A stretch of 64,000 nt of DNA from an uncultured Eggerthellaceae bacterium (GTDB taxonomy: Bacteria; Actinomycetota; Coriobacteriia; Coriobacteriales; Eggerthellaceae): NCBI GenBank assembly GCA_910588905.1, contig CAJURZ010000004.1, forward strand, positions 48,518 through 112,517, written 5' to 3'. This document shows positions 9,276 to 17,243 of the stretch, piece after piece (position 1 is the first letter of the stretch; the number at the start of each line of letters is the position of its first letter). Under the pieces are notes generated by a model, which saw only the letters and a program-made list of their open reading frames with translations, ran no database searches and was not told where the DNA came from. The translations under genes were made by a program, and so were the position numbers.

Positions 9276-10832
9276 ATGCATTTTCCCTTGGATATACTGA
9301 CATGCTACCTTGATGATCAGGGGGTAGAGATCCTCCACGCTCCCGCTCATCCGCGCAATACCTTCGATTGGGTGACCGCGGTCTCCGACTTCCTCGTAGG
9401 AGACCCACAACAGGTCATCATCCCCATCATGGAAGCACCCTGTCCCGCCCTTGCGCGAACCCCGAAGATGGTGGTCATCCGCACCCAAGATGACGAAGGA
9501 TGGGCCGATGACCTTGCACCGGACGATCTCCTCGTCCGAACCAATCTGCCCGTCTCCCTGCTTGCCGACAGGATCCAGCGTTTCATCCTCTCCATCATCC
9601 ATTGGAATGACAAGATGGCTGAGATGGTAGATAACGACTGCATCACCATGGACCTCCTGAAGGAGAGCGAACCCATCCTCGGCGCCTATATCGGGCTCTC
9701 GGATTCCACCTTCTCCTATATCGCCCATACCCCGGATATCGCTCCTTTCGATGAGATAAGCCGCTACTTCGTCAAGAACGGGAATTACCCCTTGGAAGCC
9801 ATCCGCCAGATCCGCGACATGCGGCTCCCGGCACGCTGGGAGCACCAAGACTGGACCCAGGTGGTCAACAAACCCAACCTCCTCATCCCCTACCCCACCA
9901 TGAATCGGGTGATCAAGCGCCATGGCACGTATGCCGCTCAGGTGCTCCTGGTGAGCAAGGAGCGGATCGGTGCCACTCAGCGATTCCTCTTCGACCTGCT
10001 CTGTCAGAAGCTAGATGCCTGCTTGCGCCGCCATTGGTGCGTGGAGAACCCGCTTGAGAGCGACTACGCCTATTTCCTAGAAGAGGTGCTCAAGGGGAAT
10101 ACCTATGGGGACGAGCGACTGGCTGAACGGGCAGAGATGCACGGGATACCCACCCAGGGCATCTTCGAGGTGTGCGTGGTGGAGAACAGCTGGAGGATAG
10201 GGTCTGCGGATTTCCTGGCCAAGCGCATGCTGGAGCAAGAGCCTCGCTGCAAGATCGCTATCGGTGACGGAGATGTGGCTATCCTCCTGTGCGTGTGCCA
10301 GGAGGAGGCCGAGCAATTCGCTGATATAGAGGAGAACGTCTTCCGGGCTGCTGTGCGGATGGGTATCGAGGTAGGGGTATCCGAACGGATGGGTAGCCTT
10401 GAGCTTGCCTCCCTGGCTTTCGAAGAGGCGCGTGTCTCCCTTAAATACGGGAGCCTCTATTCGAGCCGCTATGTTGCCTTCGATAGCGACGAAGCCCTCA
10501 CCCGCACCGTCTTCCGCTTCCAACGCTACTTCACCTATTGTGCTCTGGACCAATTCGAGCGCAATACGAAGTTCGTGAGCCGTCTGCTGGTCAGCCGCAA
10601 TCCCCTAGCGCGCCTCCAGGAAGCGGATCGGAAACGAGGGAGCAATGACTTCGAGATCCTGCGAACCTACCTCTACTATGGAGGTCGCATCAATCTCATC
10701 TGCGAGATGATGCACATGCATCGCAATACCGTACTCTACCGGCTGGAGAAGATACGAGAGATAGTGAAGGAGGACCTCACCGATGGGGATGTGCGCCAAT
10801 ACCTGCGCACGCTGTTCTTCCTCACAGGATGA
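9276..10832 (+). CDS. PucR/CdaR-type transcriptional regulator, probable arginine-operon regulator
   Basis: 518 residues. The C-terminus has the PucR-type helix-turn-helix (HMHRNTVLYRLEKIREIVKE, about residues 480-500) preceded by the GGDEF-related region common in CdaR/PucR proteins (IAIGDGDVAILLCVCQ, VGVSERMGSLELASLAFEEA). The N-terminal ~260 residues are less conserved and probably sense a ligand. Transcribed divergently from arcA across a short promoter region, so control of the arginine deiminase operon is the simplest hypothesis; the ligand is unknown. ATG at 9276 follows AGGG at 5 bases. Confidence 0.8.
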   Translation: MHFPLDILTCYLDDQGVEILHAPAHPRNTFDWVTAVSDFLVGDPQQVIIPIMEAPCPALARTPKMVVIRTQDDEGWADDLAPDDLLVRTNLPVSLLADRIQRFILSIIHWNDKMAEMVDNDCITMDLLKESEPILGAYIGLSDSTFSYIAHTPDIAPFDEISRYFVKNGNYPLEAIRQIRDMRLPARWEHQDWTQVVNKPNLLIPYPTMNRVIKRHGTYAAQVLLVSKERIGATQRFLFDLLCQKLDACLRRHWCVENPLESDYAYFLEEVLKGNTYGDERLAERAEMHGIPTQGIFEVCVVENSWRIGSADFLAKRMLEQEPRCKIAIGDGDVAILLCVCQEEAEQFADIEENVFRAAVRMGIEVGVSERMGSLELASLAFEEARVSLKYGSLYSSRYVAFDSDEALTRTVFRFQRYFTYCALDQFERNTKFVSRLLVSRNPLARLQEADRKRGSNDFEILRTYLYYGGRINLICEMMHMHRNTVLYRLEKIREIVKEDLTDGDVRQYLRTLFFLTG

Positions 10833-10885
10833 GACCGCATCAAGGCTCTGTACTATACTGAGGCCTCTCAAGCGAAGGGTGAGAT

Positions 10886-11164
10886 ATGTTCGAAGATGAG
10901 AATGGCAACCGGCCCGGGGACTGGATGCACAAGAACCAGCGCACCAAGGAATCCGTTAACCGCATCATAAAAGACCCGAACGCGAAGAAGTGGTACCAGG
11001 AGACGTTCTGGATCGTGGTGTTCTTGCTCTTATTCTGGCCTGCAGGAGTCATCCTAGCTTGGAGGTCGGATTGGCCGTTGGCGGTGAAGATCATCGTATC
11101 TGTGCTGGTGGCCATCTATGTGGCCATAGCCTATATGACCCTCACCCAAGCCCCCTCTGCGTGA
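10886..11164 (+). CDS. Small two-helix membrane protein, unknown function
   Basis: 92 residues. A polar, charged N-terminus (residues 1-40) is followed by two hydrophobic segments, FWIVVFLLLFWPAGVILAW and VKIIVSVLVAIYVAIAYMTL, separated by a short loop. No known domain recognised. It starts 53 bases after the regulator gene with AAGGGTGAG just upstream of ATG, so it may share its transcript. Confidence 0.65.
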   Translation: MFEDENGNRPGDWMHKNQRTKESVNRIIKDPNAKKWYQETFWIVVFLLLFWPAGVILAWRSDWPLAVKIIVSVLVAIYVAIAYMTLTQAPSA

Positions 11165-11252
11165 TCAGCCTTTACTGAGAAGGAGTGCGGCATCGTTGCC
11201 GTAGAGGCCGATCCTGATCGATCCATCGCTACATCCAAAGCAGCGTTGCCCC

Positions 11253-11329
11253 GTAGGGGCCGAACGCGTTCGGCCCGGCGTTGCAACCAGGAATAACCCC
11301 ATGCGTCAGGCTACCCGGCAGGTGCCGCA
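11253..11329 (+). repeat. Palindromic intergenic repeat, copy A
   Basis: About 77 bases: a GTAGGGG start, a 20-bp perfect palindrome (11257-11276, GGGCCGAACG and its complement), the spacer GGCGTTGCA, then a conserved arm with ATAACCCCAT and ACCCGGCAGGTG. Copy B at 19287-19362 on the opposite strand aligns along the whole length at roughly 80% identity by eye. A related shorter hairpin (GTAGAGGCCGAT...) starts near 11201, just upstream. No ORF here. Resembles REP/MITE-type elements. Confidence 0.75.
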
Positions 11330-11410
11330 CCATATAATTGTCGTAGGAGCAGCACCGGCATTCTCATGAGGATTGACTGAAAATGCGACATCTGAACTGG
11401 TAAAAGCTGG

Positions 11411-11482
11411 AGCCAGCGACAGGAATCGAACCCGCAACCCACTGATTACAAATCAGTTGCTCTACCGTTGAGCCACGCTGGC
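11411..11482 (-). tRNA. tRNA-Thr (anticodon TGT)
   Basis: On the minus strand, 72 bases fold as a cloverleaf: acceptor GCCAGCG/CGCTGGC, D-arm GGCTC...GAGC, anticodon arm CTGAT-TTGTAAT-CAG with anticodon TGT (reads ACA), T-arm GCGGGTTCGATTCCTGT. CCA is not encoded. Stands alone between a repeat element and the DNA-repair cassette. Confidence 0.95.
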
Positions 11483-11526
11483 ACCCTTCGAACGTTCGCC
11501 CATTCTAGGGGAAACCGCAGGCTTCA

Positions 11527-12348
11527 TCAACCATGGCGCAGGGCTTGCGGGGCAGACTCCTGCATTTCCGTCAGATTCTTCCAGAACCGCTTCGGCATCA
11601 GCTGACGACGCAATTCTGGGTTGTAGCGGGAGCTGATGGAGACCGAATGATAGAACGTGCGCCAAGCCTCCTCCATGAGCACCTCCGAGGCCGCCTGATC
11701 CGGTAACGTCAAGTCAGGCTCGGAAACGTCAGCTAGCTGTTGGCGCCGCCCATCCCAGATGCCCGCCACCCCGTGCGCTTCATCGTAGAGGATGAAGGGT
11801 TGGACGCTGAAACGCTCCACGAAGTGCCCCATGACCAGAGGGACCACAGAATCCCTTGGGTTCACCCGGGCGAACCACACCTCACCCCGTTCATCCTTCA
11901 AATGTTGGAACCGGGCGAACTGGCGCATCTTCTCACATTCAGCCCCGACAGAGGTGATGAGGTCATGGAGGGCCTTGACCTCGGGGGTACCCAGATCATC
12001 CAGCAAGCGCTTTCGCTGCGGCGCCCTATCCATGGCATAGCGAACGAACCGGTAGATGATGGTGGGCGCATTCCGCTGGCCGGAACAGGTGGCCCGCAAC
12101 ACTGCCCGTTGCCCGTAGGACCCCAACCGCCGCTTCAGGCCCGCAGCAACCCGCTGCGCATGCTCTTCTGAGGTGGGGATGAACAGTGCCTGCTGCAAGA
12201 GGCGGGGTTGATAGTCTGCCTCACGCACCACCTCAGAGGGTTCCTGTCGGTTGCTATAGGAGGCGAAGATGGCAGAGAACAGGCCTTCAGCCGTGCCGTC
12301 GAAGAGGTATGCCACCTCATCGAAGAGCTCTGCAGATGCGGCCGTCAC
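11527..12348 (-). CDS. DUF4130 / TIGR03915-type putative DNA repair protein
   Basis: 273 residues. Sequence (YLFDGTAEGLFSAIF near the N-terminus, GHFVERFSVQPFILYDE, a C-terminal WRTFYHSVSISSRYNPELRR) fits the family always found with a radical SAM partner and annotated as probable DNA metabolism protein. The start ATG overlaps the stop of that partner gene (12345) by 4 bases, indicating tight coupling. The biochemical reaction is not established. The upstream LexA-like box would regulate both genes. Confidence 0.85.
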   Translation of the reverse strand: MTAASAELFDEVAYLFDGTAEGLFSAIFASYSNRQEPSEVVREADYQPRLLQQALFIPTSEEHAQRVAAGLKRRLGSYGQRAVLRATCSGQRNAPTIIYRFVRYAMDRAPQRKRLLDDLGTPEVKALHDLITSVGAECEKMRQFARFQHLKDERGEVWFARVNPRDSVVPLVMGHFVERFSVQPFILYDEAHGVAGIWDGRRQQLADVSEPDLTLPDQAASEVLMEEAWRTFYHSVSISSRYNPELRRQLMPKRFWKNLTEMQESAPQALRHG

Positions 12349-13733
12349 TGAACCGCCTCAGGGCTCGACAGCCGAGGCATTCCCGCCGACAAGCGAACGG
12401 GATCATGAGCGAGCGAAGGATCATCGAAGAGGCTGAGTTGTCCCGGAAAGATCTTCCCGGCCCTGCGCCCGTGCTGGCCACCCTCTACCCTGCTGGCTAT
12501 GAGGGGCCGAATGGCTTCTCGGCTGTATTCCACTCCCTGGCCCATATAGCGCCCATTGCAAGTGATGAAATAGCGCGCCCGCTTGAATGCCACTCCCAGC
12601 TTGCGCACCTCTTGTTCTCCCAGGGTAGAGCGCCGACGCGCCCGCTGGATCAGCTTCGCGCCGCGAACGCCAATACCCGGTACGCGCAAGAGCATCTCGT
12701 AGGAGCATGTGTTCACTTCCACAGGGAACTCGTCCAGATGGTCCAGAGCCCAGGCCGCCTTCGGATCAAGGTCCCACGCCAGATTGGGATGGGCCTCATC
12801 CACGATCTCAGAAACGGAGAACCCGTAGAAGCGCATGAGCCAATCAGCCTGATAGAGCCTATGCTCCCGATCAAGCTGGATGTGGTCAGAGGAAGGCAGC
12901 CGCGCATCTTGGACGATAGGCAGATAGGCACTGAAGAAGACGCGCTTGAGCTGCATCTTCCCATAGAGGGAAGCAGCTAGGCTCAAGATCTGGCAATCCG
13001 TTTCCGGCGTGGCGCCGATGATCATCTGGGTAGACTGCCCCGCAGGAGCGAAGGCCCGCGCAGCCCGTTTCGGGCGGCTGTCTGAGAGGTACACCGTCTT
13101 CCGCTTGCGCACGAGTGCCCGCGATTCCGCGTCCTCGGCGATGGATTCGCTGATGCGCCGCATAGGGCTCAGCACGCTTGAACGCGTCTTGTTGGGGCAG
13201 AGGAGCCTCAAGCTCTTCTCTGAGGGTAGCTCAACGTTCACCGAGAGCCTGTCAGCCAGAAGCCCCAGGCGCTCTACCAGCTCCAAGGATGTATTCGGGA
13301 CGGTCTTCGCATGGATATACCCACGAAAGCCATAGTCTTCGCGCAGGATGCGCAAACAGGAGATCATGAGCTCTGTGGTACGGTCAGCATCCCCTATCAC
13401 CCCAGAGCTCAGGAAGAGCCCCTCTATGCAGTTGCGCCGGTAGAGCCCGATGGTGAGATCCGCCAGCTCTTGGGGTGTGAAGCTGGTACGCACCACATCC
13501 GCATTGCTGCACCGATTGACGCAGTAGGCGCAATCATAGACGCAGACATTGGTCATGAGCACCTTCAGAAGCGAGATGCAGCGACCATCTTCCGTGAAGC
13601 TGTGGCAACAGCCTGCCTGACTGCTAGCGCCCAGTTGACCGCGTTTGCCCGCCCGGTCAACTCCAGAAGAGGTACAGGCCACATCATACTTGGCCGCATC
13701 AGAGAGGATCTCCAGCTTCTGGAGGATGTCCAT
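12345..13733 (-). CDS. Radical SAM putative DNA modification/repair protein (TIGR03916-like)
   Basis: 462 residues. The 4Fe-4S/SAM motif is VCVYDCAYC (CxxxCxxC). GLFLSSGVIGDADRTTELM and YIHAKTVPNTS follow, then a helix-hairpin-helix LLRVPGIGVRGAKLIQRARR near residues 345-365 implying DNA contact. The C-terminus carries GQLSLFDD (QLSLF at about 432-436), a good match to the beta-sliding-clamp binding motif. Overlaps the DUF4130 gene downstream; a LexA-like box lies 27 bases upstream. All this points to damage-induced repair at the replication fork; the exact chemistry is unknown. Confidence 0.88.
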   Translation of the reverse strand: MDILQKLEILSDAAKYDVACTSSGVDRAGKRGQLGASSQAGCCHSFTEDGRCISLLKVLMTNVCVYDCAYCVNRCSNADVVRTSFTPQELADLTIGLYRRNCIEGLFLSSGVIGDADRTTELMISCLRILREDYGFRGYIHAKTVPNTSLELVERLGLLADRLSVNVELPSEKSLRLLCPNKTRSSVLSPMRRISESIAEDAESRALVRKRKTVYLSDSRPKRAARAFAPAGQSTQMIIGATPETDCQILSLAASLYGKMQLKRVFFSAYLPIVQDARLPSSDHIQLDREHRLYQADWLMRFYGFSVSEIVDEAHPNLAWDLDPKAAWALDHLDEFPVEVNTCSYEMLLRVPGIGVRGAKLIQRARRRSTLGEQEVRKLGVAFKRARYFITCNGRYMGQGVEYSREAIRPLIASRVEGGQHGRRAGKIFPGQLSLFDDPSLAHDPVRLSAGMPRLSSPEAVQ

Positions 13734-13759
13734 AGCATGCTCCCAAACATCTGTTCTAG

Positions 13760-13773
13760 CGAATGTTTGTTCG
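13760..13773. promoter_or_regulatory. LexA/SOS-like box upstream of the radical SAM repair gene
   Basis: CGAATGTTTGTTCG, which differs at one half-site position from the Gram-positive SOS consensus CGAAC-N4-GTTCG; the flanking bases extend the symmetry (GCGAA/TTCGC). It lies 27 bases upstream of the ATG at 13733, where LexA would block transcription of the two-gene repair cassette. Confidence 0.65.
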
Positions 13774-13821
13774 CATAATAGCCCTCTTGGTCGGATCGGT
13801 CAAATAGAAGAGCGCTATTCC

Positions 13822-14481
13822 TTACGCCCCATACTGGTCATAGTAGGCCCGGATGGCAGCCTGCTGCTCTTCGGTGAGCCTACCGCGGGCGCTCAGGTCC
13901 TCCACCACTTCCGCCATGGTCACGATTGCCGCCGTAGGGAACCCGTAGGTCTCGGCCACTTCTTGGAGCGCTGCTACCTTGCCGCCCCGCCCCACCTCTT
14001 GACGATCCAGAGATACCATGAGGCCTACTACCTCCACATCAGCAGCTGCCTTGAGGATGGGATAGGTCTCCTGGATGGACTTACCGGAGGTGGTCACATC
14101 CTCCACGATGAGCACCTTATCCCCGTCCTTCAGATCAGACCCCAAGAGGATGCCCGTGTCCCCATGATCCTTGACCTCTTTTCGGTTGCTGCAATAGCGC
14201 ACGGATGTCCCATAGAGGTCTTCCAGGCCGATGGCTGTCACCACCGAAAGGGGGATGCCCTTATAGGCCGGACCGAAGACCACATCGAAATCAAGGCCGA
14301 ACCGCTCATGGATGGCCTGAGCATAATACTGACCCAACCGCTTGAGCTCAGACCCGGTCACGTAGGCGCCCGAGTTCATGAAGAACGGGGACTTCCTTCC
14401 GCTCTTGAGCGTGAACTCCCCGAACTTGAGCACATCGCTCTCTACCATGAAATCGATGAATTCGCGCTTATAGCTCTCCAT
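13822..14481 (-). CDS. pyrE: Orotate phosphoribosyltransferase
   Basis: 219 residues from the ATG at 14481, preceded by GGAGAAAGGTG. Contains the PRPP-binding loop VLIVEDVTTSGKSIQE, FGPAYKGIPLSV and the lysine-rich flexible loop (RKEVKDHGDTG). Converts orotate and PRPP to orotidine 5'-phosphate in pyrimidine synthesis. No other pyr genes adjoin; the gene is divergent from the 14563 gene. Confidence 0.95.
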   Translation of the reverse strand: MESYKREFIDFMVESDVLKFGEFTLKSGRKSPFFMNSGAYVTGSELKRLGQYYAQAIHERFGLDFDVVFGPAYKGIPLSVVTAIGLEDLYGTSVRYCSNRKEVKDHGDTGILLGSDLKDGDKVLIVEDVTTSGKSIQETYPILKAAADVEVVGLMVSLDRQEVGRGGKVAALQEVAETYGFPTAAIVTMAEVVEDLSARGRLTEEQQAAIRAYYDQYGA

Positions 14482-14562
14482 GAAAGCACCTTTCTCCTGG
14501 GTCAGAACACGCACCTTCTCATGCATGCAGGTCGGTCAACGCAAACTAGGGAACATGATAAT

Positions 14563-14877
14563 ATGAAACCCATCTGCATCACCCCCTTGGAAGGCAAGCG
14601 CTTGACCACATTCATCGCCCATTACAAGTCTTTGGATTCCCAAGCGGATCGAGCCCGCGGGCTCTTCGAGTTCGAGAGCTCATCGCGCATGGGGTCGAAG
14701 GGCAATGCTCAGGACGCGCGCATCCGCATGCTCGAGCTGTTCGGCAATGATGCCCTGGCCTGGAGCATAGAGAAGATCGAGCGCAAACCCGCCAAGGAGA
14801 CCCAATCGAACGGGCAGCTGGAGCTGGACTTCAGAGCCCCCGTCAAGAAGCGCAAGCGCAAGCGCGAGTACTGGTAG
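14563..14877 (+). CDS. Small basic-tailed protein, unknown function
   Basis: 104 residues, not recognised. The body is polar and probably helical (DAQDARIRMLELFGNDALAW is typical). The C-terminus reads QLELDF followed by VKKRKRKREYW: the first resembles the hexapeptide form of the beta-clamp-binding motif, the second is strongly basic. Starts at ATG 14563 with AGGGA about 10 bases upstream, divergent from pyrE, and is followed 9 bases later by the M42 peptidase, so the two likely form an operon. A nucleic-acid role is a guess from the tail only. Confidence 0.6.
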   Translation: MKPICITPLEGKRLTTFIAHYKSLDSQADRARGLFEFESSSRMGSKGNAQDARIRMLELFGNDALAWSIEKIERKPAKETQSNGQLELDFRAPVKKRKRKREYW

Positions 14878-14886
14878 GAGCGAACC

Positions 14887-16659
14887 ATGAAGAAACGCGA
14901 CATCAAGTTCCTGAAAGAGCTCGTAGAGACCCCCTCCCCCACCGGGTCTGAGGAGAAGGTAGCCGAGCTCGTGCGCCAGCGCCTCTCAAGCGTGGCGAAT
15001 GAGATCCACACTGACACCATGGGATCGGTCCATGCCATCCTGTCCAGCAACCTGAGCGGCTACACCCCCGCAGCATCGGAGGCAGAGATCGACAGCTTCG
15101 AGGATGCTGGCGAATACGAATTCGTCGAAGAGACCCTCACTGAGGATGGCGAAGGGGTACAGATGGCCTCTCCCGTCTTCATGCTGGCGGCCCACATGGA
15201 TGAGGTAGGCCTCATGGTCCGCTATATATCAGATGACGGCTTCCTCTCCGTATCCCCCATCGGCGGCGTAGATGCCGCCATCCTGCCTGGCATGCGCGTA
15301 GATGTCCACACCCGCACGGGTATGCTGCGCGGCGTCGTGGGCCGCAAGCCCATCCACCTCATAGGAGCCGATGAGCGCAAGACAGTCACCGCCTTGGATG
15401 ACCTGGTGATAGACCTAGGCATGCCCGCCCATAAGGTGAAGGCGAAGGTGTCAGTGGGAGATGCCATCACCTACGGTGTGGGATTCGAGCGCTTCGGCCG
15501 CGATATGGCCGTGTCTAAATCCTTCGACGACAAGAGCGGCGTCTTCATCGCCTGCGAGGTGATGGAGCGTCTTGCCGAGAATGGTCAGATGCGCGGAACC
15601 TACATCGCCGCCATCACCACCCAAGAAGAGATCGGCACCCGGGGGGCCACCACCAGCGCTTATTCGGTAGACCCCGATGTGGCCGTGGCCTTTGACGTCA
15701 CCCACGCCACTGATTATCCCGGGATCAACAAGACGAAGCACGGAGACATCCGCTGCGGATCGGGTCCGGTCATCGCACGCGGGCCGAACATCAACCCCTT
15801 CGTGTTCGAGCGGCTGGTAGCCGCAGCGGAAGCAGAGGGCATCCCCTACCAGCTGGAAGCGGAACCGGCTGCTACGGGCACGGACGCCCGGGCCATCCAG
15901 ATATCCAAGGGTGGTGTGCCCACCGGTCTGGTGTCCATCCCGCTGCGCTACATGCACACGCCCAATGAGACGGTCTCCCTGAAGGACATCGATGCCACCA
16001 TCCGCCTGTTGGTGCGCTTCGCTTTGGACCTTGAGTACGATGCCAGCTTCGTTCCGGGGATCTCAGCCCAAGTGGAGCGCCCTAACGCTGATCGCTCGGA
16101 GAAGAAACCGGTGGATCCTGAGAAAGCCCTCAAGAAGATGTCGGCCAAGCTGGAGAAGCTCAACGCCCGCATCGCGGAGCTAGAAGATGAGAACAGCCAA
16201 ATGGCCACCGTGCAGAAGGCCCAGCGAGAGCTCTTCGAGAAGCTGAGCCGCCGCCAAGAAGAAGCGGATGAGACTGCAGGGGCAGAGGAGAAGGCCGCCG
16301 CGGGAGCCCATGCTGCCAACACAGAGCCCTCAGAGAACCGTTCAGGAGGCGCTGTGCCAGCCTATGGCGGCGGCAATACCGCCTTCGGATACAACAACGC
16401 CCCCTATCCCTATCAGGCACCCCCCCGTCCCACCTATGGCGAAGCGCCCTTCGAGCGCCAGCAGCAGATGCGGGCAACGGAATTCGGAGGACCTGAGACC
16501 ATCCCCCATGGCTGGGGAGGCCAGCAGCGGCGCAGGCCCGCACCCTCCTTCGCCGACCCCAACGCTGCCAAAGAGGCTTCTCAGGGGATTATCCCGGGCA
16601 AGGACACGCTGACCATCATCCCTACGGACGAGACGGATGGAGAAGGAGCCTCTGCCTAA
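14887..16659 (+). CDS. M42-family metallo-aminopeptidase with long C-terminal extension
   Basis: 590 residues; ordinary M42 enzymes are about 340-360. The catalytic domain has the expected ligands: AAHMDEVGLMV, SFDDKSGVFIAC, TTQEEIGTRGA (Glu base), AFDVTHATDYPG, and YMHTPNETVS. It contains an acidic insert near residues 60-95. After about residue 400 comes a coiled coil (EKALKKMSAKLEKLNARIAELEDE region, roughly 415-470), then a proline-, glutamine- and alanine-rich tail to the end that looks disordered. M42 peptidases remove N-terminal residues from peptides as large oligomers in the cytoplasm. The tail could mediate oligomerisation or partner binding (inference). Confidence 0.88.
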   Translation: MKKRDIKFLKELVETPSPTGSEEKVAELVRQRLSSVANEIHTDTMGSVHAILSSNLSGYTPAASEAEIDSFEDAGEYEFVEETLTEDGEGVQMASPVFMLAAHMDEVGLMVRYISDDGFLSVSPIGGVDAAILPGMRVDVHTRTGMLRGVVGRKPIHLIGADERKTVTALDDLVIDLGMPAHKVKAKVSVGDAITYGVGFERFGRDMAVSKSFDDKSGVFIACEVMERLAENGQMRGTYIAAITTQEEIGTRGATTSAYSVDPDVAVAFDVTHATDYPGINKTKHGDIRCGSGPVIARGPNINPFVFERLVAAAEAEGIPYQLEAEPAATGTDARAIQISKGGVPTGLVSIPLRYMHTPNETVSLKDIDATIRLLVRFALDLEYDASFVPGISAQVERPNADRSEKKPVDPEKALKKMSAKLEKLNARIAELEDENSQMATVQKAQRELFEKLSRRQEEADETAGAEEKAAAGAHAANTEPSENRSGGAVPAYGGGNTAFGYNNAPYPYQAPPRPTYGEAPFERQQQMRATEFGGPETIPHGWGGQQRRRPAPSFADPNAAKEASQGIIPGKDTLTIIPTDETDGEGASA

Positions 16660-16660
16660 G

Positions 16661-17128
16661 ATGGGCAAGCGAGAAGAGAAGACCATCGCGAAGAACCGCC
16701 GCGCTTTCCATGATTATGAGATCCTGGAGACATTCGAGGCAGGGATCGAGCTGACCGGCACTGAGGTCCGTTCGCTGCGTGACAACAACGCCCAGCTCAC
16801 CGATGCCTTCGCGCTCATCCGCGGCGGTCAGGCCTGGCTCAACAACCTGCACATCGCTCCCTTCCAGCACGGCAACATAGCCAACGGAGACCCCGACAGG
16901 CGCCGCAAGCTCCTCCTGCACAAGAAGCAGATCCGCTACCTGGCTGAGAAGACCCAGGAGAAGGGGCTTGCTGTCGTCCCCCTGAAGCTGTATTTCAACG
17001 ATCGCAACCTGGTCAAAGTGGAGATAGCTCTGGCCCGAGGCAAGAAGCTCTACGACAAGCGAACCTCCCTCAAGGAGCGGGATGTCAAGCGGGAGATAGA
17101 CCGAGCGCTCAAAGACCGCAGCCGGTAA
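16661..17128 (+). CDS. smpB: SsrA-binding protein SmpB
   Basis: 155 residues, usual length. N-terminal KTIAKNRRAFHDYEILETFE, TGTEVRSLRD, LNNLHIAPF and the basic C-terminal helix (ARGKKLYDKRTSLKERD) are diagnostic. Binds tmRNA and directs it to stalled ribosomes for trans-translation. Start taken as the ATG at 16661 just after the peptidase stop; an in-frame ATG at 16637 would overlap that gene. The tmRNA gene itself lies 820 bases downstream. Confidence 0.95.
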   Translation: MGKREEKTIAKNRRAFHDYEILETFEAGIELTGTEVRSLRDNNAQLTDAFALIRGGQAWLNNLHIAPFQHGNIANGDPDRRRKLLLHKKQIRYLAEKTQEKGLAVVPLKLYFNDRNLVKVEIALARGKKLYDKRTSLKERDVKREIDRALKDRSR

Positions 17129-17243
17129 GCCAGGACGCGCTGCACCAGGTTACGTCTCAGCAAGAGGCGCTCACATCTGCCGCCGCTCTCTGCCAGCTGT
17201 GGTATACCAAAACCAGCAATACGAACCGGGAAGAGGAGACATC

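Noticed and set aside
11487..11497. CGAACGTTCG near the tRNA-Thr gene as a second LexA box.
   Set aside because: The half-sites abut with no 4-base spacer, so it does not fit the SOS consensus seen at 13760.
13645..14562. A 410-residue plus-strand reading frame covering pyrE.
   Set aside because: Only the last 104 residues (from 14563) look real; the rest is antisense to pyrE and the radical SAM gene.
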